Below, in pieces: positions 11,099-23,258 of a stretch of DNA of 64,000 nt. Position numbers and translations under genes: made by a program. Below the pieces are notes generated by a model. It had not been told where the DNA came from, made no database searches, and saw nothing but the letters and a program-made list of their open reading frames with translations. Where the stretch lies: positions 1 to 64,000 of the forward strand of contig BBXU01000964.1 of the NCBI GenBank assembly GCA_001598975.1, written 5' to 3'. Every line of letters starts with the position of its first letter. The stretch's first letter is position 1. Source of the DNA: Parachlorella kessleri (taxonomy: Eukaryota; Chlorophyta; Trebouxiophyceae; Chlorellales; Chlorellaceae).

Positions 11099-14000
11099 CA
11101 ATGTAGCTGGCTGGCATGGCAAACCAGGCCTGCTCCCATGAGCCTACCTTGGGGGCGTACTTGCCAACAAAGACCACATCGGCACAGCCTGGGAGCGGCT
11201 CCGTGCTGCCGCCTGCGTCCGCTCCAGCAGCCGCGCCAACGTGAGCCATCGGCCCGGGCGACTGCAGTGGCAGCACTGCGGGTGATACCTCTCTCCTTGG
11301 CCCACCAGGCTGAGGACCCTCCTTTGCCGAATGCAAGCCAGCCACCTGCGGGCCCGCCTGCTGCTGCTGCTGCTCCTCATCCCCGGCTGGTGCTACCGCA
11401 CCATTCCTACCACTCAGTGATGTTACCTCCCCTGGCACACCCACGGCTGGCGAGGGTGCCGCAGAGGGCAAGCTTAGCTGCGACGGCGGCTCAGGGGTCG
11501 GTGCGCGGCTGGCAGGCAGCGTTGCCTTGTCTGCATGGGGCGGGGCAGAGGGAAGGCCTTGAAGCACAGTACCCTGCCTTTCACGCGTGCATATCTCCTG
11601 CACGGCTGTCTAGACTTGCCACCCCCGGGCCTGGGTAGCAGCTCATTTGTATTACACAATACCCCAAGCCCCACCAATCTGCTAGCAAATCCAATACGTT
11701 CTCCAAAAAAGAGACAGCAAGTTCCCTTCCCATGCATACTGCTTCCCTACTACTACATATGCAATAATAATGCCAAAGAAATTTACTCGTGCTCTACAAT
11801 TGAGCCTAGAAGCCCACCTCTTGATATGAAGCCCAGCAGGGACGCCACAAAGCGGACGCTAAGGTATGGCCGGAACGCTTTGACCAGGCTGCTCAGCGCG
11901 GCAAAACGGAGCTTGGGGATGGCCAGGTCCATCAGCGCCCTGCACGCAGCATGGCAAGCTCGCAAAGCATGTTGCAGCAGAGCATCAAGGCCGAGGCAGC
12001 ATTGCCAAGGTGTGATGCAGGGCCTGGTGGACGCCGGCAAAGGTTTTTTCAAACACAACCATGGCGGGTCACGGGTTGGCTGGCCTGCCTCTCAGGGTAG
12101 CAAATCTCACATCGTCACGTTGTAATGCCTCCAGGGGCGGCAGAGGCTGCACGCAGCCTGCAGTACCTCGCTCTCACCTGCCCAGCTTGGGCGCCTGGCC
12201 GTACAGGCGGAAGAAGCGCGGGTAGTCCTCGGCGCCAAGCGTGCCGCGCACGCTGAGCGCGAACGCCACGTCAGGGTCACGAGAGTCCTGGAAGGGTAGC
12301 AGAGGCATCTACTTAGAGACTGTGGCTGTGGCTGGTCGGCTTCCAACCGCCATGCCAGCGCTGGCAGGGACCGAACTGATTCTGCTTCCGCATATACCCC
12401 TACACCCAGCACGGTCGGCTCACGACTGTGCCTCCTGTTTCAGCATACATGCCTGGCTGTCATGTTTCCCACCTCACCACTAATGCAGCAGCAGCTGGTG
12501 GGGTGCAAGTCAGTGAGCTAGCAAGCCACGAGGAGCAGTCAACTCCACTGCAGGCAAGTACTTTTCCCATGCCAGGGCCGCTGCAGGGCAGGGAAGCGGC
12601 CAGGAGAGCATACCTCCTCACTGACACGCTTCAGCGTGTTCAGCAGCTGCAGGATCTCGCCATGCTTCGCATGAACTGCTTGGTAGACGATACGATATGC
12701 CAGGAACTCTGACCTGCACCCTGGCACCCCCTCTGCAGCCAAAAGCGGGTGGACAGGTCTTAGGCAGAGTTAGAGCGACGGTCAGGTGTTGCACCTTGGC
12801 ACTCAGCTGTTGATGGTCTACCTTGCCTCTCGGCGCTGCTGGACCGCAGCTTCAAGCGCAATAGGGCACAACAAGACTAAAAGGCAGCCCTTGCGAAAGG
12901 TGCCAGAGGCTGCCTTAAATCCAGTGCACCCAACACGCCTGATTAAACCTAGCATAGTCCGGCCCACCTTTAAGCACCATTATACTGTATCGCGATACCT
13001 CCCTGTCTCCAGACTGTATCATCCACACCAAGTTGCCACAGTGGAACTCTCCGTCAACCACCTGAGCTGGTCAGGTCACACACCTTGGTACAGCACCGCC
13101 ACCTGCGACTGGCACTGGTTATACTCGGCGACGTCCCCGTACTCTAGCGCAGCCCGCGCATGGGCCTCATACACTCTCACGGCCAGCTCGTTGCGGATGT
13201 GCTGGACAGTGCAGTCCTGGCGCATGCCCTGCGCAGCGAGATTGGCGACAGAGGCGGGCCATTGCATCTTCCCCGCGTACTTACAAGCAGCAATCCAGCC
13301 GACCCACCATCCAGTCAATCCGTTGCTTGTAGTAGCTGCCAGGGACTGAGTTGATGGGGGAGGATGCAAGCAGGGGAGAGGCCTTCTACCCCACCCGAAA
13401 GGCCAAGCAGGGTGCACTGCTATGCAATCCACCCAAGCACACAAAAGAGCTAATACAGCTCCCGCCCACAAGGTGTTCGCCTCCGGCGATGGTATGCAGC
13501 GGGCCCCCAAGACACGAGCTCCTCTGTACGACGATGCACGTTTCTCTAGGTACAATAGTACAAGAACGTAATTCCAGAACCCCCAGGCCCACCTTGAACT
13601 GGTCCAGCATGTACAGGTATGACACCTGCTTGGCCTGTATGAGCCCCACCAGGCGCTGCAGCGCGCGCGCCAGCACCGGCTCCGGCCGCACGGTGGAGGG
13701 GTCGGGGGCGGACGTGAGCCGGAAGTAGCTCTTCTCTATCGCCTGGCTTGTGCCCTGCAGCAGCAACGGACACCCCAATGACTGGCTGGTTGTGGGCTGT
13801 GTGTCCCTTTCTGAGCCTGTCACCCCCTCATTCAAGACAGGACAGCACATGGCCTCCATAACACCTACACAGTGCGGAAGGTGTTCCTGCTCCCAGTGGG
13901 CCCAGCATGCACCCCAGCAGCACAGCCAAGACAGCAGAGAACATCACCGGGGGTGGGTGGCACAGCAGCCGTCCAGCCTCACCTCACATACAACCCAACG

Positions 14001-17000
14001 CCCTATGCCCTGCCCAGCACCCCACCTTGATGGCCAGGCTGTCCCAGTCAATGTCTTCCGCATCCCCCTCCTCTAGCAGAGCCTGCAGCCGCTGCCGCCG
14101 CTCCTCTGCCGTGCTACCACCCACCGGCCGGCCCCCTGGGCCGCCATGTGCGATGCCGTCACCAAAGCGCCCCGCGCGCCTGGCACGCCGCCTGCGCTCT
14201 GCTGCGCTGAGGTGCTCCGCAGCGGCGCCTTCAGCACTCGCGTCGCTGGAGTAGCCGCTGCTGGAGTCGCTTGAGTATGCACGCCGCCTGTTCCTGGGGG
14301 AAGGGAGGGTACAGAGGCTGCCAAGCGTGACCGTAAGTAGCGGGGGACCGGATGTGGCGAGAAACAAGCCAAACTTCGCTGGTGTTGTTGCTTGCATCGG
14401 CGGTATCCAGCCAGGCCTGGGGCGGGTGCATGATCCTCAACTTAAGCCACCAAGTGCAGCCAGCATGAACGCATTGGCATCAGTCCAAAACTCCAGTGCT
14501 GCTTCCCCTTGCCACCTGAGAGGCTGTGCAAGGCACAGAGGCCGGCCTGCCAAGCACACCAGCAGCCCTCCTGGACACACGTACGCGCATGCACGTGTCG
14601 GCTTACAGGGCAATTCGATACGCAGGTGGCCTGATGTATCAGGAACACTCCCCGCACACAGGCAGCACGTGCTCACCTGCGAGAAGCACCATGGCGGTCC
14701 GCCTGGTTGGTTCTTCTACGGTCACCAGCGCCCTGCCTGCCTCGTGTGCGTCCCTGCTTGCCCCGCCCCCACTCCTGCTCTCCCTCCCCGTCCTCCGCCC
14801 GCCCCCGCTTGGAACCCCCCCTGGGCGGCGAAATGGACAGCTCCCGCCCATCACCCCGCCTCCCACCCCCTGCCCCGCCCCACGCCGCCGCGGCTGCGCT
14901 ACCGTTCTCGCCGCCGCCGCCGCCCCACTGCTGCCCTTGTTGCTGCTGCTGCTGCCAGCGGCTGGTGCGCTGGATGCCGCCGCCGGCAACAGCCGCCCAA
15001 CTGTGACCTGCGCTGTCGGTGGCAGCTGCCGGCCCCGAGACTGCTGCCACCTCAGACAGAATGGCTGCCGCGTCCTCGGCCGGCTGAGACAGGTCTGGCA
15101 GGGGCATGGTGTCCCAGTCCCTCGTCCACAACTCACCTGCAAAGACAAGGGTCGCACACACGGCAGCATAGGTCAGCAGGAAGGGCCAAGCCAGCACAGG
15201 ATGAGCAGGTCGGGGGGGGGGAAGGGACCACCAAAAGCCCACAGCGCGCTCGGCAGAGAAGGGATGTGTAACAATGATGGGAGGGTACCCGCAAACACAC
15301 TACAATTCACAGGGCGGCGAAGCTGCAGCCACCGCCAGTCCGGCAGCCAAGCAGGAAGGAAGCCTTCCACATGCACTCCATCCCAGCACCGGGACTTTGT
15401 CGCGGCATGGCAGATAATGCAAGCTTACGGTCGCTACTTCCGGCAGCTGTCATTGCGCAGTGCAAACGAGGAGGCACACCTTTGTTGGTGGCGTCCTGGA
15501 TGACGGTCTTCAGCACCTGCTGCAGCTTGGGCCGCTGCTTGGCATCTGTCAGCTTGAACACGCGCTCCACCCAGGCCTTCAAGGAGGGAGGCCACGCCTG
15601 GGACCCGCTTGCTGCTGCGCCCGCGCCGCCACCGCCACCACTGACCCCCTGCGCCCCTGCTGGCCGCTGTGCTGCCACAGCTTGAGAGGGGCCAGCCCCG
15701 GCAGCGCCTGCATCACCCACTCTGAGGTACGCTGGGGCTGCTGCCGCCCTGCCGGGCGCCCCTGCTGGGCCTGCTGGGGTGATGGCAGCAGCAGCAGCGT
15801 TGAAGGCATCAACCAGTGGGCTGTGCGCCTGCTGGCGGGGCTTTGGCGCCTGCGCCTTGATGGCAAAGCCGCCAGCGCCGGGCCGGCCTGGGCCCCGCTG
15901 CTGCACACCTGGGGGAGGCACTGCATTGTAGTGTGGTTGCCCCTGCTTTGAGCGCTGCGCAAGCTGTGCTGCTGCGCTGGCGGCCACCTTCAATGCCGCT
16001 TTCTTCCAGGCGGGCTCATCCTCAGCTGCGGGTGATGCCGCTGGTGGCTGCTGGGGCTGCTGCTGCACGGGTGACGCATGGGGGCCGCCGGGCGGGATCG
16101 GGAGGGTTGGGGGCGGCTGCGGCGGAGGGGCACCTTGGCCATAGCTGCAGGCAGACAGGCAGGCAAGGACCACACTGTGGGTGCCTGACGGCTGAGGACA
16201 GACCCTTCGCACGACATAAACACACAAGTCGAGCTGCAATGCGCAGGTGCGCCCTTTCAGCAAACACCTTGATCTATGACGATGCCCCACTGACTTGGTG
16301 CCACCAAGCATCCCCTACCGGCCCACCTGCCATACGCTTGCTGATAGGCCGCCGCCTGGCCGTAGCCATACCCAGGCTGCTGATAGTACTGGTTGTACTG
16401 CTGCTGCGCATAGTACTGGGAGTAGTCATACTGCTGCCCCGCTGCCGGGTACCCTCCATAGCCTGGCTGCTGCTGCTGCTGCTGCTGCGCATAGTAGCCC
16501 TGCTGTTGCGCCGCCCCTGGTGGGCCTGAGGGCGGGGGCTGGCCAGAGGGATCAGGGGGCAGCGGCGGAGCAGCCTGCTGTGCTTCGCTTCCAGCTCCCA
16601 GTGCTGCTACCGCCGCTGCGCTGCCGCCATCGACGGGAGGAGGAGGTGCCTCGCCCCCGTTGTCGCTTGGCGGGGGTGGCTGCCCAGGGGGTGCGCCAGC
16701 GGCTGCACCGCCTGCTTGTTGGTAGCCACCATAGTAGGCATAGTAGCTGTTGGGATCGTAGCCTTGCTGGCCGTAGGACTGGCCGTAATATGCAGCATAC
16801 TGGGCCGGGTCATAGCCGTAAGGCTGCAGAGCATAGCAAGCAAGGGTTGGAGAGAGTGCAGGGAATGTTCTCTCGTTCATATGCAGCCTTCAGCAGATAC
16901 AGTAGAGGCAGCAAAACTGACAGGCCTGGGCGAGAGGCTGACGACATGATTGCAGAAGCACCTGTGTTCCACCGTATGGAGGGTTGGCATTGGGTCCCTC

Positions 17001-17018
17001 CCGCTGATGATCTGCCAT
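11094..17018 (-). CDS. SAC3/GANP-domain protein, SAC3A / LENG8 / Thp3 type
   Basis: LENG8/Thp3 proteins carry a SAC3/GANP (PCI-like) domain and link transcription to nuclear mRNA processing and export. Exons: 17018-16962, 16823-16327, 16144-15480, 15136-14677, 14293-14026, 13754-13593, 13228-13084, 12732-12614, 12287-12178, 11939-11818 and 11530-11094, all phase-consistent, giving 1,013 residues. The N-terminal half is Tyr/Gln/Gly/Pro-rich ([19 protein letters not shown]). Next come [13 protein letters not shown] and [13 protein letters not shown], hallmarks of this subfamily, then an Arg/Gly-rich stretch. The SAC3 core spans about residues 650-868: [75 protein letters not shown] and [11 protein letters not shown]. 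The expected last part of the domain is short or missing after exon 10, and exon 11 is low complexity. The TAA stop overlaps a TGTAA signal. It shares a 641-bp divergent promoter region with the TRF4 gene. Confidence 0.9.
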
Positions 17019-17659
17019 ATAAGCACTTTGCGCTGAGAAAAAGTTTAGCACCGTCGCTCATCAATGATCAGCTGTATGTCCTTCACAAAGAGGTCGACAG
17101 ACAAACGTGAGATACCACAAGCTCTGCTAAGTTTTGCAGACACCGCAAGCCTAGCCACTTCTGTCTTCTGTTCATGCTCATCAAGTTGGATGCTGGAGGA
17201 ACCAGATACCGTTGGGGGGAAAACATAAGAAGCACATGCTAGTGGGGCAATTGGCACCCTCTCGTCGCCTTCAACAGTGTCACTGCGAGATCAAGCTCTT
17301 CTCGGCGTTTGAAACCTGGGTCCAGTTGCAAGTAGAGCCAACAAATTCGCAACTACGTTTCTTGCACTCCCTAAACCGTTGTGCGGCACGGGCAGCGCAG
17401 TGCAAAGGTGTGGCTCGACGACAACTGGTGTAACACACGCTGTTCGCCCCTACGAACCCTGTAGCAACTTGGGAACTGGCATAGAGAGCTGAGTTGCGGT
17501 CACACCTGCTGCTTGCACTGCAGGTCGTCGACTGTCTGTGGGCAAAGTAGGACTGCTGGGTCCCTAGCCCGCCAGGCTGCCGCTCACCTCAGTACGAGGG
17601 GTGGGTGCTGAAAGACTGCCCCTTGTGCTGCCTGACTCGTCGCTGTGATCGCTTGTTGC
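17019..17659. promoter_or_regulatory. divergent promoter region between SAC3A and TRF4-like genes
   Basis: The 641-bp gap separates two outward-facing genes and must hold both promoters and 5' UTRs. The plus frame at 17212-17433 lacks an ATG and any known domain. No clear TATA box was picked out. The first exon of the plus-strand gene is tentative, so the gap may be shorter. Confidence 0.4.
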
Positions 17660-20579
17660 ATGAGGGGAAGCAGCTGGTTCCTATGCAGTGAGCTGGGAGC
17701 TGGGTGAGGGGTGGGACCTACAAGATGGGGCCAAGCAACCTGTAAATAGCATAAGGCCAGCCGCCGGCAAGCACTCTGGGCTGTCGCCGCTGCACCACGA
17801 CGTCTTACAGTTTGCTGCCAGGGCTTCCCCTACTAAGCGGCAAGCCAAGAGTGAGTGGCTGCAAACAGTGCAAGTGTAGCTGGCTGCTTGCTTCCTACTC
17901 TGCTCTGCTCACTTGCCACATGCGTGGTGCAAATGGTGGCAACCGCCCAGCATCCTGGTGTGGTATGCAGGTGTGCGCGATGCTGTTGCGGGAGTCGACA
18001 ATGCAGCCAGGAGGCTGGGCCACCAAGCATCAGCTCAGCTGTTTGGCTCCCAGGTGGGCTTTGCATTACGAGCCTGGCATGCTCCCATGCCCTCAAGCAG
18101 CGACAGCGGCCACGGCAGTGCTGTGCTGTGACCCACATACCCCTGCTTGCTTGAAAAGGTTGATGCTGCAGCCTCAGGAGTGCTGACAGCCGCTGGTTCA
18201 GCTTGCACAGCCTGAGGGCGGGAGGGCGGCGGGAGGGTGTTGCTTACCCCCCATGTGTGCTGTGCAGGCGACCGGGCTGGCTCTCCCACAAAGCGACCTT
18301 GACATAGTGGTGCTCGGTGTGGGTCCTCTCGCAGGAGCTGGGTCCCATCTCTCCACTGAGCAGGTACAATGGGTGCCCTTTGCATGCATGCAGATTGGAA
18401 GCCAACAGTCAGTTAGGTTGGACTAGGGAGATAGCATTAGTATTTCTGGTTTGTGGATGCTATATTGGGGGTGCTGACCATGATGAGGGTGAGGACAAGC
18501 AGGTGTTGGCAGGGCTGGCGTGCTTGACAATCGCTGACCCCCTTTCGAGCCTGAATGACGTTTAGGAATGATCGCTCAACGGTGCATCTTGTGACTGCTC
18601 CTGCAGCACGATGAGGTCTGCTATCTGCTGAAGCAGCTGAGGGAAGCGTTATTCCGGCAGAAGCTCCTTGTGGGAGAGGCCCGCCTGGTCCCAGCTCGGG
18701 TCCCAATCTTGAAGAGCACTTTTGGTGAGAGTCTGTCGGGTCTCGTCGGTGGGTGCATCAGGCGAGCGGGTGAGAGGATGTTGCTGCCATGCTTCACTGG
18801 CACTAGGGTGCCGGAGCTTGCTGGGATGTACCAACTTTAGTGATTTACCATGTCCAGTTGTGTAGCTGCTGCTTCTCTATAGGCTTACGTGCTGCCTGCT
18901 CATGCTGTATTAAACCTCGCTCACCCCTCGCCTCCGCGGATCATCTTGCAGTGTCTGGCCTTCGTGCGGACATTACATTAGGCCAGGGCAACGGGACTGC
19001 CGCGGTGGCATTGTTGAAGGCTCAGCTGGCAGCAGTGCCTGCGCTGCGCCCGCTGAGCCTGGTGCTCAAGGCATTCCTGCACCAGAGGGGCCTGAATGAT
19101 GCAAGTGCCGGCGGGCTGGCGAGCCATGCGGCAGTACAGATGGTGAGGGGGCACGGGCGTGGCGTGGCAGAAGATGGGGACAGGCTGCAAGTGCACAGCT
19201 TGGCTTGGCTGGGCGGCCGCCTGGCTTTGCTGGCAGCTGGGTCACTGCTTTTCTTGCCACCGTGCACGGGCATGGAGAAAAGGGAGGTTGCTACGTGCAA
19301 TCTGATTGGGCCATCTTTGGCTACGCCTGGGAACGAAGATGAGGCACACCCACGCGCTATGCTTGCCAGCATGTGGTTTACTTGCCTGGGGGGGCCGGCC
19401 AGTCCGGTGCCTGCCACCTCTCTGTGTCACCCGTGCACAAGCAAGAATGCCACCTTTGTGCAGGTGCTAGCTCACCTGCAGATGGCGGGCACTGCAGGCA
19501 ATCTTTTGCCTGCCAATCATCCAGGGAGTCCCCTTGGCCCTTACGCCCACCACCAGCTGGTTCTGGACCAGGCTGACTTTAGTGGCAACTTCAGCCGGGA
19601 CTTCAGCATCAGCAGGAGCAGCGACAGCGTCATGGGTCTTGGCACTGAGCCTGATCTGGGCTTGTTGCTGCTGGGGCTGTTCCGGTGCTATGGCTATGAC
19701 TTCAAGTGGCGTAGCCAGGCCGTGAGCACGCTTCAGGGCGGGTTGTGCAAGATGAGCGGCGACTGGGGGCAGGTAGGTGGATGCAGTGGCCGGCGGTTGC
19801 AACTATCTCATCTACATCCACTCAGGTTGGTGTTTGGACACCACTACCCGGGAACAAACAGCAGACATTTGCAGCCTGTGAGAAGGGCATGTTGCGCCCC
19901 AGTCGCACGCGTAGTGTCCTGGTCGCTTCCTTGTTTGTTTTGATCGACAAGTAAGAGAATGTTAAGAGGCCACGACTTATCATGTGGCTTCTTGCCTCTC
20001 TTTCCTGGACAGGATGTGCTTGTTGTGGAGGACCCGCTACAGCCAGGGAGGAACATCGCCGCCAGCTGCAGCAGATTCCCCGGTAAGGCCAGCTTGAGCG
20101 CACTGCCTCCTGGGCTTGCATGTTGCAGGTAGCTGTTGGGAGACCTCCCTGCCACGGAGCAACTTAGCGAGTCTTGCTCTGCCTTGGCTTCAGAATATCG
20201 TCTTAACACAAGTGCATGCTGCAGGTGCCACCGGGAGGGGGCAAGAAGAGTTTGCGCCCAGCTTCACCCTGAGCCTCCATGGGGCGCCAGCACATGCGGA
20301 ATGGCTGCATCCGGCATGCGTGCAAGGCTGGGTTCTCCGCCTGCTTCGCTGCCATGTGCAGAGATTCGCAAGCACTTCCGACAAGCTACCATGCAGCTGA
20401 GGGGGCTGGCTGCAGAGGAGAGTGCGCCCCTGCGCTTGTCAGACCCAAGCTGTAGGCTGGGGGACATCATAAAGCCCGTGCCATTAGTCCGACCACTGCG
20501 TGAGGCGGCAAGGCGGCAACGGTACGTCTTGGGCAGCAGGGAGTTAGTCTGCAGAGGTATTGGTAAGGGGGGCAGGTAG
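17660..20579 (+). CDS. TRF4/5-type non-canonical poly(A) RNA polymerase
   Basis: These nucleotidyltransferases add short tails to nuclear RNAs, often marking them for exosome decay (TRAMP-like). Exons: 17660-17703 (tentative), 17756-17850, 17971-18053, 18268-18363, 18607-18724, 18952-19142, 19464-19772, 20013-20082 and 20362-20579; phases agree and give 407 residues. SPLHHDVLQFAARASPT precedes the catalytic block LFGSQATGLALPQSDLD (GS at 72-73, Asp84 and Asp86), and the third Asp is in LRADITLGQ (Asp152). RPLSLVLKAFLHQRGLND and GGLASHAAVQM follow. The PAP-associated domain shows LGLLLLGLFRCYGYDF and VVEDPLQPGRNIA. A family-typical insert of about 30 residues is Ser/Asp-rich. The protein is compact, with little beyond the core. 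The TAG stop lies inside a dispersed repeat inserted at 20563, so the original C-terminus was probably different. The start exon rests on one weak (AAG) acceptor. Confidence 0.85.
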
Positions 20580-20646
20580 TGCGAACCGAGAGCGAGGGGC
20601 AAACTGTACTGACAGGGCTGGATGCAGGATGTGCCTGAGTCTGCAT
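20563..20646 (+). repeat. dispersed SINE-like repeat in the TRF4 terminal exon
   Basis: The copy contains GGGGGGCAGGTAGTGCGAAC, then CTGACAGGGCTGGATGCAGG and GTGCCTGAGTCT, all shared with the other copies. It is bounded by direct repeats of AGGTATTG at 20555-20562 and 20647-20654, consistent with a target-site duplication. The gene's TAG stop (20577-20579) comes from the GGCAGGTAGTGCG part of the repeat. Confidence 0.75.
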
Positions 20647-21520
20647 AGGTATTGCTGGGTGCTGCGGCATAGGTGACCCCAAAGCCCCTGGAGCAGACCT
20701 GCAAATTTTGCTTAACAAGTCATCGTTTTGAGCTTACCATCAGATTGCCAATGATCACAACATGGGTGGGTGGATGTGACACGACTCGGTGCAGCCGACC
20801 AGCTCTGCTGGACGTGGCAGGCAGGCTGACTGCTTGCTGTGCTCCCACATGCTTGGGTGGGGCATCCATTGTACCATGGCTGCTGTCCTTGCAGGAGTCC
20901 TGAGTGGGAGAACCCTCCATGGAACCTTGGAAGTGGCAGCAGGAGGCACAACAGGGGCAAAGCTAGGAAAATTGGCAAGCGCAGCTTGAAGCGGTGAAAC
21001 CTTGCTGGCCACGTAGGAGGGGTCCTGGCATGGACACGGAATGTTGATCTGCATTGTTTGTGCTGACCTGCTGTCCAACGGTGCCTGAAGCAACCTCGTC
21101 TGCAGCGGCATTGCGTGGCCCTTGGCGTTTTGGACATTTTCCTGCTCACTAGGGTCAATGGCGGGGACCTGGTCAGGAGGGATGCTTAAATGTCTACTTT
21201 TTGCGGTATCTACAAAGTGGCAGCTGTACCTGCAATGTTTTGCCATAGTTGTAAAGGAGGTGCATCGACTTACAGCGGGCGTGGCTGTCAGCACCCCTTC
21301 CTTACTCAAACTGATCAGCTTGCTGCGGTGGCTAAACACAGATGGTGCTTACCATCTGCCCACTTTAACATGTACGCCTACGGGGATAATAACATGGGCA
21401 CGATTCTGCACTACACTCCTGCCTGCTGCTATTCCCACTGACTATTTCAGCTGCATGTGAAACCTTCAAATTCAAAGGACGATATCAAAGGTCATCCACG
21501 CATGCAAGAGTGAGCCTTGC
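20580..21520. other. convergent intergenic region
   Basis: The DNA between the TRF4 stop and the SnoaL-like stop holds both 3' UTRs and most of the repeat copy at 20563-20646. No supported coding sequence was found. Minus-strand frames at 20712-21339 have no recognisable domain. Confidence 0.5.
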
Positions 21521-23258
21521 TCACTTGCATGTGTCCTCAGCTAGGCATCTCTCTATCAGCTGGTTGGAGCGCATGGAATCGAAGTCGACTGCCTTCTCTG
21601 CCTGCACCACGCATATGGAAGCATACTGGGCAGCGCAGCTTGGGTAGCGCACAAGCGACAGTCAAAGTTGCATGCGGTGGTTGCTGTGGTACGCGCCTCC
21701 GCTTCACAGCCTCCGGGAGTTGCGCCCTATGTCAAGCACTGCTGCCACCCCGACTTGCCTGCTCCACGCCCGTCACCGGCAGCCCGGTGGCGTTTAGGAG
21801 GCCCACTTGCACCAGCACGCTAGCCTGATCCCAGTAGATGCGCTCCGCCTTGAGCTGCAACTTGAAACTTATGTGAAGTCAGCTGTAATTGCCCAGTTGT
21901 TGGTTTGAGCGTCAGCCGAACACGTGGGCAGCAGCACAGAGTCCAGTAGAAGTGACAAGGGCATGAAGCGTTTTGGCACCAGCTCTGCTGACAACAAGCA
22001 ACACATTGGTGTGCTAAGGTGCGGGCTGCGCACCTTGTCCCCCTCAAACTTGATGATGGCCACGAAGGGGATGCGCACTTTCCGGCCGGTGGGAGGCACG
22101 CCAGGCAGCATCCAGTCCATGGTCACGTTGTGTGTGAACTCAAACACAAACTCATCCACAACACTGCAGCCAAAACATCATCTCTTCCCATGTCGCCCGA
22201 GCAGGAATCAACCACAGATAGCTGGTTCATAAGGTTGCACATGGCATGCATGGACCGGGGAGGATCACGCAGCTTGAGACCGCTTGGCAGCACCGACATA
22301 CAGGCTCACTCCCCACCCACCTGTCATTAGAGATGATCCTGTCAATTGGCGTCAGGTTTACGTCTTCCGGCATCTTTGGGATGAAGTGTGTAGCATAGAA
22401 GGAGCGCAGGTTCTCCATGCCCTGACCGCCTGTCATGGTAGGCATGTGGTTGACGGCGGCATCTGGCACCATAGTCGCCACTGCTTCGTCCGCATCCTTT
22501 TCAACAAACTCTGTGTCCACGTGGTTCTCCCACAGTGCAGCCAAGTCTACAGGGACAGCAGCAGGACCCGGCGTTGGCAATTTTGCAAGCAGCTACCTCC
22601 GCCACGTGGGCACTCTCCATTGTTGTCAACGTAACCCAAGCTCGTACTCTTGCTGTGCTTGGTGTTGTTCCGCCTGTACTCAGCAAAGGGCTCCTCATGC
22701 CAGTGTATATAGTGCTGCAGGCAGGCCCCAGTGTTCGGCGTGCATGTTTGCCAGTCCTCCGGTTATGGTGGCAGGGCCCCTCAGAAGTTGTGCCGTGCGG
22801 TTGCTTTTTGCACCCTGACCGCTCACAGCAGCATACCTTCTGTTCGCTCTTGGTCCTCAACCGCGAGGAGAATGGCGGCAGTGATGTCCTTTGCAGCGCC
22901 CACTGTTGGCACAACCTTCCACCCATCCGCAGCAACTAAGGTGCAGGTGTGGGCACTGCATGGAAATCAGACGGACCGATTTCAGAGCCAAAACAACAGG
23001 AACAACACTCATTTTCGTTGGGAGCTCGGCTGTTGCCATACAAACAGGCAGCTAGTAATGCAGACACCCCCTCCCCTGCCTGCTTGCCATGTACCACATG
23101 CATTCATGATAGGGTTACTGCAACATGCGGGTTTGCCACACAGTTTGCGAGGGAATCCCAGCATGCGGACCTGGCATTCCAAGAGAACCCTGCACAGGAC
23201 GCCTTTTGTTGGCAGAAGTCGCAGCAAGTGTCAGGGGTGCGGCTGTCCTTTGATACAT
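21521..23258 (-). CDS. SnoaL/NTF2-like protein with probable targeting peptide
   Basis: The core is a SnoaL-like (NTF2-fold) domain of the kind found alone or fused to dienelactone hydrolases in fungi and bacteria; its substrate is unknown. Exons: 23258-23171, 22935-22837, 22546-22321, 22163-22034, 21854-21759 and 21601-21521, phase-consistent, 239 residues. Diagnostic blocks are ALWENHVDTEFVEKDADEA, VNHMPTMTGG, FYATHFIPKMPED, FEFTHNVTMDWMLPGVPPTG, ERIYWDQASVLVQVGLL and the C-terminal SNQLIERC. The intron at 21758-21602 uses a GC donor (CAG|GCAAGT); skipping it restores the family's conserved C-terminus. The first two exons lack family matches. The first (MYQRTAAPLTLAATSANKRR) looks like an organellar targeting peptide, and both are supported only by phase and splice sites. 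The alternative, a start nearer 22.6 kb, has no ATG in frame. Confidence 0.75.

Noticed and set aside
14327..15503. Plus-strand open frames of 314-325 codons antisense to the SAC3A gene
   Set aside because: They are Pro/Arg/Cys-rich mirror images of GC-rich low-complexity exons; the minus strand carries the conserved domain with matching splice phases.
22872..22940. Plus-strand start exon resembling a chloroplast transit peptide
   Set aside because: No downstream plus-strand exons could be recognised, and the minus strand has a phase-consistent exon for the SnoaL-like gene at the same place; kept only as an ambiguity.
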